Shown one piece after another: positions 22,873 to 34,966 of a stretch of 64,000 nt of DNA. The position numbers were made by a program, and so were the translations under genes. This stretch comes from Ursus arctos (Eukaryota > Chordata > Mammalia > Carnivora > Ursidae). A model generated the notes under the pieces. The model was not told the DNA's origin. It made no database searches and saw only the letters and a list, made by a program, of their open reading frames with translations. The stretch covers positions 34,359,813 to 34,423,812 of the forward strand of contig NW_026622952.1 in assembly GCF_023065955.2 (NCBI RefSeq), given 5' to 3'. The first letter of the stretch is position 1; each line of letters begins with the position of its first letter.

Positions 22873-23545
22873 CCCAGGACGGGACAGAACGCCACTGCCA
22901 GAGCAACGGTGACAGAAACAGTCACCAAACAAGAAACAGGGAGTCTCCTCTCCCTCCTCCTTCCCCGGCCCTGGCTCCTAGTGGCCCTGCTAGGTGAACC
23001 AGCAGGAGTCAGCCTGCCAAGGAGACGTGCGGGTTTGCAGTCCCAGCCCGCAGCACAGAGCTGAGAACAGGAGCCTGGCTGTGGCGTGAGAGGTAGACGC
23101 CCCGAGCATCCTCTGCTTTGACCACGGCTCCCGCTTCCGACGATGCGCATCACCTCCCGGGAGCCAGGGGCTTCCTTCGGCCAGAAGCTTGAGCAATACA
23201 GTCAGACCAAAAGCTACTTCACGGGAGACATGTATTTCAAGTCAAATCTGTAGATTGAGGTGGTTGCAAAAGTCCGTCGTGTTAGGATGTCCTCCGGGAG
23301 CACCGTCCCCGCCGAGCTGTGAGGGATGGGGGCGCAGAGGCCAGGGCAGGGCAGGGAGACGCCTGCACCAGGAACCCTTCGGTCGCCGTCAGCTGGTTCT
23401 GCACATGCGCGGGACGCCCCCGGCATCCCACCTACATTTAGTCGCAGCACCCCACCACGCTCTGTGTCTTCTGCTGCTCCCCACTGTCCCCGGTTCTGCG
23501 GACGCACAGCGCACTATCCCCGGACCCGAGGCAGGAACTGGGCCG

Positions 23546-23564
23546 GCGCGCCCCCTAGTGGCGG
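23546..23564 (-). promoter_or_regulatory. CTCF-like binding motif (strong)
   Basis: The plus strand contains GCGCCCCCTAGTGGC, the reverse complement of the CTCF core GCCACTAGGGGGCGC, with matching flanks. It has the same orientation as the motif at 20061. It lies in a local CpG-rich patch. Binding is inferred. Confidence 0.7.
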
Positions 23565-23669
23565 CCGACGAAACTCCTCAAATGACCGTCCTTCCCGGAG
23601 ACGAGATCACAGTCGGCGTTGACTCCGCACGGAACGCTGCCAGGCCTGGTACTCCGCTCTTGACCTGCC

Positions 23670-23790
23670 TTATCCCGCTTAATCTCCACCTCAGCCCTAG
23701 AAAGGAAGTGCTCTTATCAGTTCCAGTTTACAGATGGAAGCAGTAAGTCTTAAAGAAACTAGGTAAAGACCATGCACAGGCTGATCTTCT
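23670..23790 (-). repeat. MIR SINE fragment
   Basis: The pattern 'cttatcagttccagtttacagatggaagcag' followed by 'taagtcttaaagaaactagg' matches the reverse MIR core ('attatccccattttacagatgagg...'). It is diverged. Confidence 0.5.
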
Positions 23791-25240
23791 GACTTAAGGA
23801 AAGAATGAGCATACTTGCCCAGCCAGTGACTTTCTGCCACACCTGCGTCTCTCACGTCACCTGCGTCCTTCAGCTTTGCTGGCCACGAATTGACACTGTT
23901 GAAGCTCAGCCTGGCGCCAGGCTGTGGTGCTCCAAGTGCCCGGATCTGGGTTCCTAGGCTATGTTAAGACCCTAACCACTGTCGTGAAAAGTAATTTTTC
24001 TTTTCCCCTTACAAATGCCTTCACTCCGATTGGACCCCCAAATTCCCCCCCACCCACCCACCACCAGCAAAAGCCATTTTCTCAGAATACTTAATTAATC
24101 TAGAAAATTCTCTGGTTGGAGAGATTTAAACCCATGCATAAAAGAGGCTCCTTTTCCTGGGTCAGATATTTGTGATTTTCGAACACTTTGTTCATTAAAA
24201 GAAAAGCAAAGAAAACAGAGGAAGGAGGGAAGAGAAAGGGGAGTGGGAAGGAGGAGGGACAGGGGGAGAAAGAGGAGAGATGTCTGTTTTCTGCCTCCCC
24301 ATCTTACTCGCCTACCTTGCCAGGAAGTAGAAAGTAAAACATGCAGGATGCCTGCAAACACCCTCTCTGCCCTGCACTGTGTTTCCCATCAGAAACAGGC
24401 TGTGCAAGAGTCAGGCGAAGGTCAGCTCCTCCCCTTCCCCCCAGGCACCTCGCCCACCAGGTGTGCTGTGGCCCAAGGTTCAAGGAGACTTCCTCTGGGG
24501 ACAGTGACAGCTGATGTGAGCTCCAGCCAAACCTATTCTGCAAGAAAAATTCTGCAAGGCTTCTGCAAAAAACCTCCACGGGTTCTGGAAAGCCCCCTCT
24601 GGGAGGCAAGGATTCCCCCTACCTGGCATAGAGGGATGGCTTCTTGGCCAGAGTGGTCCCCGTCTGGATGTCCCCAGTGACCAGGACACTCTTAACTCCA
24701 TGAGGTCTCTAATCTGATGCTGGCCAGCTCCAAAGGTTACGAACGTCTGGCTTGTACTGACCCAGAACACCTGTAACTTCCAACCTCTGGTCCTCCTTTG
24801 CTCCTGGGGCCCTACAGAATAAGTGTAATCCCCTTCCACAAATGTCTGGATTATCCTGGCTGCCCCCCTACCACCCAATCCAGCCACCATCCCCATCAAG
24901 TCTGCCCTTCTCCCACTCCTCATCCAGCCACTCTCTTCTGGACACCTACCCATTGAAAAGGGTCATCAATCTCTGTTAAACTTGACCCACTAACCTAACT
25001 GTGGTGGGACTAGCTCAGCTCTGAATACCACACTTAGAGGGCATCCTAAGATGCCAAACACAAGTCATTGGGTGAGTAGTGCCAAGAGCCCTGTGGCAAT
25101 CCACTAGAGACCCCACGATCCATTAGGCAACACTCCTTATTCATTCAGTCAGTTAACTGTCCACATAAATGTGCCATCTTCCAGTTTATTTTTTTCCATC
25201 TTGTACATAAAAATTGGGCAAAAGCCTTGCTGAAATTCAC

Positions 25241-25560
25241 ATTTTTATTCATTCATTTATTTATTTATTTATTCATTCATTCATTCATTCATTCATTCAT
25301 TCATCAAATACTTATTGAACTCTTAATATGTGTTGGGTACTATCCCAAGAGTTAGAGATACTGTATTGAACACAGTGGATGATGTCCCTTCTCTTGGAGA
25401 GTTTAAACTGATAGGAGGGTGGGAGAGGAGAGGGAGCAGTCAACAAACAAGTAAAGAAATTAATGAGATAATGCCAGAGAGTGCTTTAAAGAAAGATAAA
25501 GGGACCTGGATTGTAGGAGGGGTGACTGTGGAAGCAGGAGAAGAATTAGGACACTCGTGA
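25241..25560 (-). repeat. L2 LINE 3' end with (ATTC/TTTA)n tail
   Basis: The tail repeat at about 25241-25303 is followed by 'atcaaatacttattgaactctt', 'gggtactatcccaagagtta' and 'gatgtcccttctcttggagag', the reversed L2 3'-end pattern. The remainder, to about 25560, is more diverged. Confidence 0.8.
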
Positions 25561-26505
25561 TGGCTCAGATGCGTGACACCTGCCACAAAGCTCTCATCTC
25601 CCAGGCTTATCGCCCCAGAAATATGCAGGGTCGTGGGGCCAGGTTTGTCCTTGGAGACCTCATGCTGACCTTTACCACACTCATTCCTCTCTTGATGATC
25701 ACAGACCCAGGGTGACATGTTCTAGCAGTTTATTGGGACCCGCAAGGTTGTCTCACTTTCTTCTCTTTCTTACACCTGGAGAGAACCACCCACAGTCCCA
25801 CCCAGACTTCTAGCAGTGGAAGGATCTCCGGGGCTCTCTTATGCCTCTGGATGTCATCGCAGCTCCCTCCCAGCTTCCCGAGACGGGAGAGCATAATCAG
25901 GAGCAATCGGGAGCTTTCCTTCGCCACTGTCCCCTACCTTGGAGCTTATTTTCCTCTTCTCAAGGTGCCATCCACCTTTTCCCTTGTGGAGATCCTTCTC
26001 TTAGAGAGAAAGCAGATGTGGACAGGCCCGGCACTCCAGACATGCCCTGCAAAGCAGTGGGTCGGCCTTGACCTAGTCCCCATCTGGCTCAACTTCCTAA
26101 ACTTCTCACGCCCTTGATGTGACCTTTTAACACCTTTGGACCTGCTCATATCTTGGAACAAGCTTGTGCAAGGCCAGCTATCATTGGGCCCATGAGCTGA
26201 TGCCTGCCTCTGCTGGGCAGCCCGGAGTGCCTTGTGCAATCGTCCCGGCTTCCCTAGGCACCTTCTCCTCCCCCCTCCTGCAATCATGGCGCGAAGGGCC
26301 CTCAGGAGCCTACCTCTGAGAGCTTCCCATCCCTCTAGCACAGGGCCGGGGTTAGGATGCAAATTTAGGGGGCTGCCCGATAAACTCAGTAATCAACATC
26401 AATATGATTCTAAGGCAAAAAAATTTTTAAACTGAATTAATGGGAAAAAATCCAGCGATGAACAAAATGAACCAAAATACCGTAACTTTTGATAAAGATA
26501 CGGTC
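25561..26505. other. Intergenic DNA
   Basis: Nothing recognised as a gene. The sequence is unique and of moderate G+C. Confidence 0.6.
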
Positions 26506-26725
26506 GGGGCGCCCAAGGGCGCAGTCGGTAAGCGTCCGCCTTCGGCTCAGGGCGTGATCTCAGGGTCCTGGGATCGAACCCTGCATCGGGCTCCCTGCTC
26601 AGTGGGGAGACTGCTTCTCCCTCTTCCTCTTCCCCTGCCCCCCCCACTCATTCTCGATCTCTCTCTCTCACACACTCTCTCTCAAATAAATAAATAAATT
26701 AGATCTTTTTAAAAATAAAAATAAA
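26506..26725 (+). mobile_element. SINEC element
   Basis: The head 'ggggcgcccaagggcgcagt' is an altered form of the usual 'gcctgggtggc'. It is followed by 'ggttcggctcagggcgtgat'-like B-box sequence, 'ccctgctcagtggggagact', a (CT)n stretch and an AAATAAATAAATAAAT tail. The flanks 'ataaagatacgg' and 'ataaagacagg' may be a decayed duplication. Confidence 0.9.
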
Positions 26726-26789
26726 GACAGGATTTGTATTTTTCCCTTTGCCTTGGGTGCCAATGTGGCCTGGCATGACCTTTTTCTAA

Positions 26790-27110
26790 ATTGTAGTAAA
26801 AAACACATCACATGATATTTACATTTTTAAGTGTGAGGTTCTGTGGCGCGCACGACGTCCACACAACTGTGCAACGATCCCCCTGGCACTGCCTTCACCC
26901 CTCTTTCCTCCCGAAGCCCAGTCACCGACCACCCTGACCCCCTGCGGGGGGTGGGGGGGGCGATCTGCCTTCCTCATACGCCCAGGACACTTCTCACTGC
27001 CTACCGCCACCCCCCAAAGCAGCCTGGAGTTTTCTCCCAAGTGCTCCAGCCACATCCATGTCACTCTGTGTTGGTCAGAAATGGAGGAGCGGTTTCCTGG
27101 TGTGTTCTGG
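26790..27110 (-). mobile_element. L1 3'-end fragment (old L1M type), degraded
   Basis: 'attgtagtaaaaaacacatc', 'tttttaagtgtgaggttctg' and 'cacaactgtgcaacgatccc' follow the reversed L1M 3'-end pattern also seen at 54730. It is more degraded after 26900. Confidence 0.6.
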
Positions 27111-29022
27111 TACCTTCCGAGAAGGGACAGATCGGCCAGGGCCTCTGCTTCCGCCAAAGGAACCGCACAGCAGCTGTGAGCACAGATGGGGCCCCTCGTC
27201 TCCACTGGCGCCCCACCCCCGCACAACCCAACTATACCTTAGCCACCCTCCATCCCTGTCCAGCAGGAGGGAGCCGGTCCCACCTGAGGCTCAGAATCTG
27301 CAGCCCGGATATGAAAGGTCAAGCTGTTTCCTCAGCTGCTGAGAAAGCTTTTTTGTTTGGTTTTAACAAGTGCTTGAAAAGGGAAAGGAAAAGCTGTTCT
27401 AGAGAGTGGACTCGTTCCTCTGATTAGAAATAAGAACAGGCCTTTTTTTTTTCTTTCCCCCATCTTCTGCGGTGGCCACTGTGGGAATCCACCATCGAGG
27501 GGTTAGTGGGACCATCACAGCCGTGACTGAGAGCCACGAAACGGGCGCTCTGCTCGAGTGGACCCAGACTGTTCCCCTTACTTTGCTATTTATCGATTCG
27601 GTGTACCCTCCCGTCTACCTTAATGATTCATAGTTTAAACTTGTCTACGTGATTTATAGAGAGGCTCGGAGACACCTATTATGTAGCTCGGGCTCTCCAG
27701 CAAGCCCCCAGGGGGGCGATGCTCGGCCCGCACTGCCACCGGCCCTGCACGGGAGGAAGTTGGTCGGGAGCGAGCACAAGAAACGGGCTCCAGGGACCAG
27801 AAGCAGCCGACTTCTGAGCCCGAAAGCTCAGGCAGAAGCAGGCCTGCCAGCCCCCAGTCACTGGAGGAGCTGCTATGTCCGCAAGGCGTCCCCCCCACCT
27901 GGCTGCGCTGGCCTGGCTCCCTCCGTCCCCCCCCCCCCCAACCCTCCCATCGCAGGGACTCACAGCCACTCCTCCAGCCTGGCTGGGGGACAATATTAAT
28001 AACACTGATTGTGAGCCTTTTTTTTTCTGTGCACTTATTACCAGGGCTACGTGAGTGCTTATTATTAATAATAATAATTTAGTGCAGACTTTACTGCTTT
28101 GTGTAACACTGAGTACCTGGATTCTAATTATCTGTCTTATTTTAATATTTATGGAATTAATCAAACTTTTTAATGGAAAACCCCACAATGAAATTACCGA
28201 GAGCATGCTTCAATGAAGACAGATGGGACGTGCTGGGGGAAGAGACAGCTGGACTTTATTAACATTACTGGAACCAGCTCTGTGACGTAGCCCGGCCCTC
28301 CTGCCTAGAGTCCCGAGGCCTGGCCCGCAGTGGCCCCACGAGCACCCCAATCCATGGAGCTCAGAAAAGGAGGTCTCCATAGCCCCGTCACCCCGTGTTT
28401 CAGAGGGCGGGACTGGTCTGTTCACCACAGCCGACTGTCCACGCAGGTGGCCCCGCTGGCAGGCCTGGTGCTGACAGGTGCTGCTGGCTCCCCGAGGCCC
28501 CGTGGTGGATGTGCAGCAAAGCCAGACCGTGACCTTGAGGCTTGTGTTGGTGTTGGCAAGGTCAGAGAGGCCGTCGTTAGTCTTACCTCAACCCCGGAGG
28601 ACCCTCAGCCCGGGCCAAGGGGGTGAGCCGATGGTCACCTGAGACCCCGCTAAGGTTCTGCCGCTCCCATGGCCTCAACAAGAGGACAGTGGCTCTAGTG
28701 AATCAGCCAGGCCGCCGTTCACTGAGAGCTTACACCGGGCCCGCGCTGTGCAAACTGTTTCTGTGCATGTCTGAATTTGTGTTTCACAGCACCCTGAGCA
28801 GGGCGCAGCTCCTGTTTGCGTCTCCCAGACGGGAAAACCAAGGCTGAAGAGGCTCCTCCGCTTGCCCTGACGTGGCAGGGAACGCAGAGCCCCCATGCTG
28901 AGCTTGGAGCTCAGGCCTCGGCCTCCAGGCTCCGCACCCTGAACCAATGCCCTCCACGGCCCTCACCTGCTCTTCGGACCCTTTCTCCAAAGCATCAAGC
29001 TCCTAGAATCAAGGGGGCCCTT
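27111..29022. other. Intergenic DNA
   Basis: No gene is recognised. The AT-rich unique block 27990-28210 carries homeodomain-type cores (TAATTA at 28125) and looks like a candidate enhancer. A MIR relic lies at 28700-28935. Confidence 0.65.
28700..28935 (-). repeat. MIR SINE fragment
   Basis: 'ttcactgagagcttacaccg', 'cagcaccctgagcagggcgc', 'ctcccagacgggaaaaccaa' and 'ggctgaagaggctcctccgc' are in the reversed MIR order. It is diverged and GC-rich. Confidence 0.55.
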
Positions 29023-29215
29023 TCCAAACCACTTTCTTTTCTTTTTTAAGAATTTATTTATTCATTTGAGAGAGAGACAGGGAGAGCACAAGCAGGGGGA
29101 GCAGCAGAGGGAGAGGGAGAAGCAGACTCCCCGCTGAGCAGGGGCTCAAATCCAGGACCCCAGGATCACGACCTGAGGGGAAGGCAGACGCTTCACGCCC
29201 TCCAACCCACTTTCT
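29023..29215 (-). mobile_element. SINEC element, head-truncated, with target-site duplication
   Basis: A 15-base duplication lies at 29023-29037 and 29201-29215 (one mismatch) around a minus-strand SINEC body with 'atttatttattcatttgaga', 'agcaggggctcaaatccagg' and 'aaggcagacgcttcac'. The usual 'gccacccaggcgcccc' head is missing although the duplication is intact, so the element inserted truncated or lost its end by a small deletion. Confidence 0.9.
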
Positions 29216-29599
29216 ACCTTACTCTGCATGCCTCACCCCAAACAGCTTAAGGAAGCTGAGGAGCTGGAGAAAGCCGGATGCCCAGGCTGCGCACTCACCC
29301 ACACATCAACCCCCTCCCCCCCCCCCCGGGGACCCATGCGAGGCGAGACGAGATGAGACTATCTGTACAAGGCATCTAGATGATTCCACCGGGCAGCCAG
29401 GACCCTCAGTTCTGACTTCCCACAGGGAGCTTTTCAAAACACCCCATTGGGGCCCAACCCCAGAGAGTCTATTTAATTGGTTGGGAGATATTCTTTCAAA
29501 TGCTCTGGGAATTGGCATCTATGTTTTGAAGCTTACCAGTTGGTTTTAGTGTGTCGTCTATGTGGAGATGTCCTGGCTTCGAAGGAAAACCTATTGTCT
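29216..29599. other. Intergenic DNA
   Basis: Unique sequence with a C-tract near 29310-29327. Nothing else is recognised. Confidence 0.6.
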
Positions 29600-29965
29600 G
29601 AGGGGTGGGAGGGAATGACAAAATAAATTTATAAAGAAATGTATCATAAATTCTGAAAAGAAATTTTAATGGGGTGAGTGAAATGAGGGAAGGGGATCAA
29701 AAGCTACAAACATAAGGTGAATAAGTCCTGGGGATGTAATGTAGAGCCTGATAGCAGATAGTACTGTCTTGTGTATTTGCAAGCTGCGAAGACAATAGTT
29801 CTCACAAGCTCTCATCACAAGAAAAAAACGTGTAACCTGTGTGGTGGTGGATATTAACCAAGCTTATTGTGGTGACCATTCTGAGATAGAGAGATATCAA
29901 TTCGTTATGCTGTACATCTAAAACCAATATAATGTTCTATGTCAATCATAGCTTCGTTTTTAAAA
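29600..29965 (+). mobile_element. L1 3'-end fragment (old L1M type)
   Basis: It matches the 3' end seen in many old L1s: 'ggggatcaaaagctacaaac', 'aagtcctggggatgtaatgt', 'gttctcacaagctctcatca', 'ttattgtggtgaccattctg' and 'atgctgtacatctaaaacca', ending in an A-rich tail. A SINEC is inserted at that tail. Confidence 0.85.
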
Positions 29966-29970
29966 AAGAA

Positions 29971-30175
29971 GGGGCACCTGGGTGGCACAGTGGTTAAGCG
30001 TCTGCCTTCGGCTCAGGGCGTGATCCCGGCGTTCTGGGATCGAGCCCCACATCGGGCTTCTCCGCTGGGAGCCTGCCTCTTCCTCTCCCACTCCCCTGCT
30101 GTGTTCCCTCTCTCGCTAGCTGTCTCTCTCTGTCAACTAAATAAATAAAATCTTTTAAAAAATAAATAAAAATTT
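29971..30175 (+). mobile_element. SINEC (bear-type)
   Basis: Full-length: 'ggggcacctgggtggcacag', 'gatcccggcgttctgggat', 'tgcctcttcctctcccactc' and an 'aactaaataaataaaatctt' tail. 'aaaaaagaa' occurs on both sides. It sits on the A-rich tail of the L1 fragment upstream. Confidence 0.95.
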
Positions 30176-30239
30176 TAAAAAGTAAAGTAAAAAAGAAAAC
30201 AAAGAAGTTAAAAACAATAAATTCGCCCTAAGAAGTAAC

Positions 30240-30605
30240 TACTCTTCCCACAGCAGTCATTGACCCTGTTTGGAAATAGGGTCTTGGCACCTGTAATCCA
30301 GTTAGAATGACATCATAGCGGGCCGGGCTGGGCCCTCATCCAACGACTGGTGCCCGCATTAGGATAGAGATGTTCGGCTACAGACACACGCGAGGGGAGA
30401 ACTGCACAGGAAGTTGCAGCAGGGACTGGGGTGCCGCATCTCCAAGCCGAGGAACGCCCAGCATCGCCGGCAGCTTTTTAAAAAACTAAGCCTGTCCTTC
30501 GCCCTGTTCCCCAAACAGCGCGTCAGCACCTTGATGGAAGGGGCCTCGTCTCTCTATTCACCACTCCAGCCTCAACACCTAAAACTGTGTGGCGTGTAGT
30601 GGGGG
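30240..30605 (+). mobile_element. MaLR/MLT1-like LTR relic
   Basis: 'ccctgtttggaaatagggtc', 'gcacctgtaatccagttaga', 'gggctgggccctcatccaac' and later 'cagcaccttgatggaa' follow the MLT1-type LTR order seen more clearly at 40005. It is strongly degraded and no internal genes are present. Confidence 0.5.
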
Positions 30606-30754
30606 GAAGGGGGGTCCTCAAAACTTTCACTTGAATGGAGAAATAAAACAATAAAAAGCATAATCCCGCCTTGGAAGGCAGAAGGGCGAAGCCCTGTTAA
30701 GACCGTGTGGGCCTTTAGGGGAAATAGTGGTACTTTCACACTTGTTATAAGGGG

Positions 30755-30905
30755 ATTATTTTCTAAATGCTTTATACGGATGTTATCATTTAACCTCTTA
30801 ACGAGCCTGTGAAGCAGACGCTATGATTATCCCCGTTTTATAAGGAAGGAACCACGGTTCAGAGGAGAAGTCAGCTGCCACACAGGTGGGAAAGTGCAAG
30901 ATGGA
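30755..30905 (-). repeat. MIR SINE fragment
   Basis: A clear reversed MIR: 'tgctttatacggatgttatc', 'taacgagcctgtgaagcaga', 'gattatccccgttttataag' and 'cacggttcagaggagaagtc'. Confidence 0.75.
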
Positions 30906-32105
30906 GCCCCAGAAACCCCTTGCTTTCCAAGGAGGGGGTGTGTCCCTGCCCGTGCCCACTCGGGCCACCCAGAACGCGGCCCCAGAGGACGGGCAGAGCA
31001 AGCCGGCCCCTCGCGCGGAAAGGCGGTGAGCCTTGGCCTTGACAAGCAACGGTTTCTGCAAATTCCTCTTCTCTCGACGGTTTTTCTCGATCTCGTTCCA
31101 ATCGCTCCCGGAATTGGAGCTAGAGAAGGAATTTACCAAGGTCCCTGGAGACTTCTGGAAGATCACCTAAAGAAGACAAGCCCACCTGAGAAATGTTCAT
31201 CTTGCTTCACCTGACGTTGCGTTTCAGCTCTCCCCAGAATGGGCTTTTTTAAGGGATGGAGAAGGTGGGCAGCACCAGCCTACGTTAACGTCCCAAGCGA
31301 GCAGGCGGCTGAAGTGCCAACCAGACGCGGCACTCTTTTTTTTTTTTTTTCTTTTGGGAAAGAGAGGGAGTGTCGTACCCCCTGCTGGAGCAGGTATGTC
31401 AGATCCTAGCTGATCCTTTCACGGGAACCTTAAGGACGCAGAAGAATCTGGTCTCGCCAAGTTCCAGAAGCTCAAGTCAGCTCTGTCTGAAAATTACTAA
31501 CGAGGACGTGTGGACCCTCCTTTATGATGATGATTGAATGTGCTGCTAAATGGGTGTTTTGTGATTTACCTGTACCATGCCTCTACATTATTCCAACATC
31601 TTTCTCTTTGCCTCTGCTGGAATCTAGTTTTAATTAATTTTCAGTAACAAGTCAATTGTCCCCTGTTTGTTTCCCCTTCAAAACGTGTTCATCACCAGAG
31701 CCGCATTAGTCATAAGTGACAGTTACCAATACAGTCAATATCCACACAACCATAGACATTGGAGGAACCAAAGCCCTGCTCCCTTCCCGTCTTATTGACC
31801 ACCTGTCCTTGCTGGCGAGGCTGCGCGCCTGACCACGGTGACCGCCCCCATCCAGTTCGTTAGTCCTCTAATCAAGGAAAAACCCAGAACTGAGGAAAGG
31901 CTGGAGGGAAGCAGGGAGAAGAACAAAGGGCAGGGGAAATGAGGTTGCTGGTAGGGAGAGTGAGCTAGGAGATGCAGAGGGAGGGGAGGAAAGGGATTCA
32001 GTTTTAGAAGTTAGGAGCCCGGGGACCCTCTCTTCTTAGCGAAGGGCCCCCTCCCGTCCTGGGGAAATAGGACTTGAAGAGCCCGGGTGGATAGAGAAGG
32101 TGTGG
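30906..32105. other. Intergenic DNA
   Basis: No gene is recognised. A T-tract lies at 31337-31350, and a partial CTCF-like core (CCCCCTGCTGG) lies at 31378-31388. Confidence 0.6.
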
Positions 32106-32625
32106 TGTGTGTGTATAGTGGACTACTACTCAGCCGTGACGAAGGGCGTCTGTCATCTGTGACACGGATCCAGCTTGACGGCATTATGCTGAGACAAGCC
32201 AGGCAGAGGAAGACGAATACTGTAGGATTTCACTTATATGTGGACTCAGAAAAAAAAAAAAAGCCAAACTCATAAAAACAGGGAATAGAATGGTGGTCAC
32301 CAGGGGCTGGGGCGGGCGGGGGGGCAGATTTGGGGAGATGTTGTTCAAGGGTATTAACCTGCAACCAGTGGATCAATGAGCCCCGGAGAGCTAATGCACA
32401 GATTAGTGATTCTAGACAATACTGTATTATAAACTTCGAAGTTGCTAAGAGACTAGATCTTAATTGTTCTCACCTCAAAAAAGAAACTATAATTATGTGA
32501 CACGACAGAGATGTTAGCTGACGCTACAGTGGTAATCATATTAGCATACGTAAACGTATCAGATCAGTACCTTGTACACCGTGAACTTACACAATGTTAT
32601 ATGCCAGTCATATCTCCATAAGAAG
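32106..32625 (+). mobile_element. L1 3'-end fragment (old L1M type)
   Basis: 'gtatagtggactactactca', 'gcattatgctgagacaagcc', 'gatttcacttatatgtggac', 'gaatggtggtcaccaggggc' and 'gttgctaagagactagatct' follow the L1 3'-end order. It ends with 'caatgttatatgccagtcat'. Confidence 0.85.
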
Positions 32626-34260
32626 CCCGGGCGCCGCTCAGCCTCCCATCGGGTCCTTCCCCGCTCACTCCGTGCTCTCCAGCCACCCAGACTCTTCTCC
32701 TTCCTTCTGCTTCTTACTTTCTCAACACCTGGCATCATCCGTACCAAGAGCAGGTGACAAGATCTCGCCCAGGCGTTGAAGAAAGACCTCCCAAGGGAAA
32801 CAAAGGAGACCTGAGAAGTGAGTGCCAGGTGTTTCCCGGCAATGCGCCCCATGAGAGGCTAATCCCGGTCAGAAGTAGCATCCTTCCCACCAGCGAGGAC
32901 CACTGGTGATCGAGCAGCTCTGTCCTCCCCACACAGACACCCGTCACCTATCTCACGGCCCAAGGTACCCTGTGGCCCACCGTGCTTCCTTCTCTGCATG
33001 TCTGGTGGCCCTGTGACCGAGGTCTTCTGATTTTAAAAAATGGAAAACAGATTCATTCATGCAACAAATACTCTCCTGGCAGAGTACTAGTGCTGGAGTG
33101 CCCAGGATTTATGTTAAAACATTCAGTAAAGCTGGTGCCGATGTATGTGTGCGAATTAACTCCAGTCCATTCTCTGGAGGGGCTTGCTTAGCGTTCAGAC
33201 AACTACACTCGGGGTCCGCCCTTCAGCGGCAAAGACTCTATGTTCTGGTTAACTCTGCACCACAGGGTTCGATCGCTGGCACCGGAGTCCTACATCTGAC
33301 CTCCCCTTGTGCGGTAACTGGCGTTGAGGCTCTGTGGTTGCCTAGAAACAGGTCTCCTGGACTTGCCTGAATGGGCTGTGCCTGTCTGGGAGCCTCGGAC
33401 TTCCCTTTGGGGACAAACCCTCCACCCCAAAGACATTTAGCAGAGAATCTATTGCCAGATTCACCCAGAAGGTTACTTGATCCTGTCGTCAGATTCTTCT
33501 GTGTGTCTCATAGTAAATCCTTCCTGAAGGGCGGTGAGCGGGGACTCTGCCCAGCCCACAGGTAAGGTGGTGTATTCGTTTGGGGCCTGCTAATAACTGT
33601 TCTTTTGCCAACAATCAGCTAGAGATTTGCTTTCATTATAAAACACCACCTGGTAGGGAGGATTAGGAAAGAAAACATACAAGGCTCTGCAATGGTAGGA
33701 TGCTAGCAACGTTTTCCAAAAAGTATAGACAAATTGGTTTAGGCCTGTTCTTACCTGCTTGAATTGAAGAGGTGAGCAAGTAAGAAAAAGTTCTGATCTC
33801 ATACCTTCAAGTCAAGGGGAAACAGGAGAGAATTATTCAAATAAAATGCTTCCTTTTTGCCAAAGCTCTGGCTTTTTGCTTGGAGACCTCCTCACTGGAG
33901 GTCCAAAGGCCAGCCAAGCCAGGAATTGTGTGGCTATTCAGCATTCGGGCCACACCCATGCTGTCTGGACTGTGAAGCCAGGTGTGACAGTCCCACTCTT
34001 GGGGGGGGGGGGCGGTGGGCATCATGCTTCCCACACCCTAAGGCTCAGGAAGGGAGGGGTGTCTGTGTCTGGCTCTTGCAAGCCAGAAAAGGAGACTTCA
34101 TCTTAACATGGGCATGAACGTGGAAAGTTCTGGAAGGCCTTGGTCTTGCCTTGCTCAGAGAGTCTAACTGAGGCCAGTGAGCAGATAGCCAGCAGAAAGG
34201 AACTGTTGCCATCACAATGCGCTGAGAACACACATGGTTCCATTTCCTTCTGTGTTTGTT
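32626..34260. other. Intergenic DNA
   Basis: No gene is recognised. Possible L2 fragment near 33050-33120; G-tract at about 34001-34012. Confidence 0.6.
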
Positions 34261-34499
34261 CAAAATTCCCCATAGTTGGGGCGCCTGGGTGGCACAGCGG
34301 TTAAGCGTCTGCCTTTGGCTCAGGGCGTGATCCCGGCGTTCTAGGATCGAGCCCCACATCAGGCTCTTCCACTATGAGCCTGCTTCTTCCTCTCCCACTC
34401 CCCCTGCTTGTGTTCCCTCTCTCGCTGGCTGTCTCTATCTCTGTCGAATAAATAAATAAAATCTTTAAAAAAAAAAAAAAAAACAAAATTCCCCATAGT
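34261..34499 (+). mobile_element. SINEC (bear-type) with 16-bp target-site duplication
   Basis: The duplication 'caaaattccccatagt' is perfect at 34261-34276 and 34484-34499. Between lie the full SINEC body with 'gcgcctgggtggcacagcgg' head, (CT)-rich 3' part and an A-tail at 34466-34483. This is one of the youngest insertions in the window. Confidence 0.98.
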
Positions 34500-34966
34500 G
34501 AAAACACTGGGAACAATATTATACAATCAAAATAAATACATTATTCAGTGACATGCATTTATTTTGTTATTCTATTCGAAGTATGGAAATATAATATCAT
34601 TTGATAAACACGTTGTTGTTATATAATAAATACATTGTATGTAATAAAATCGATATTATAAGGTAAATATTATTAAGATAAAAACCAATAAAACACATAT
34701 CAATAGATCTGGCTAAGCCCCTACCCACTCTTCCTACCATGGTCATTTTCTGGAATGGAGGGCTCTTCTTCGGGATTCATGACATTCAGGAACCATGGCG
34801 AAGAGAAAGGCCCTCTGCTCAGGCTCTCGACAGCGGTGTCTTGGTGAGGAGGGTGCATTTGATAAATAATCAAAATGTTGTGCTGAACATTAGGACCTCT
34901 GCTGGACCACTGAGGAAAAGCCCATAACTGGGTCCTTGGAAAGCTTCAGTCATTCCAATGACTCCA
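34500..34966. other. AT-rich intergenic DNA
   Basis: 34500-34720 is very AT-rich with many ATAATA/ATTAT cores. Nothing else is recognised. Confidence 0.6.

Larger units (their letters stand above)
22873..25240. other. Intergenic DNA
   Basis: No gene is recognised. It contains a strong CTCF-like motif at 23546-23564 in a CpG-rich patch, a MIR relic (23670-23790) and a purine-rich tract near 24195-24275. Confidence 0.7.

Noticed and set aside
22357..23064. Long frames running through the N gap
   Set aside because: Their length is created by undetermined bases.
25241..25303. (ATTC/TTTA)n run as a CRISPR-like array or functional tandem repeat
   Set aside because: The unit is four bases with no spacers; it is the tail of an L2 element.
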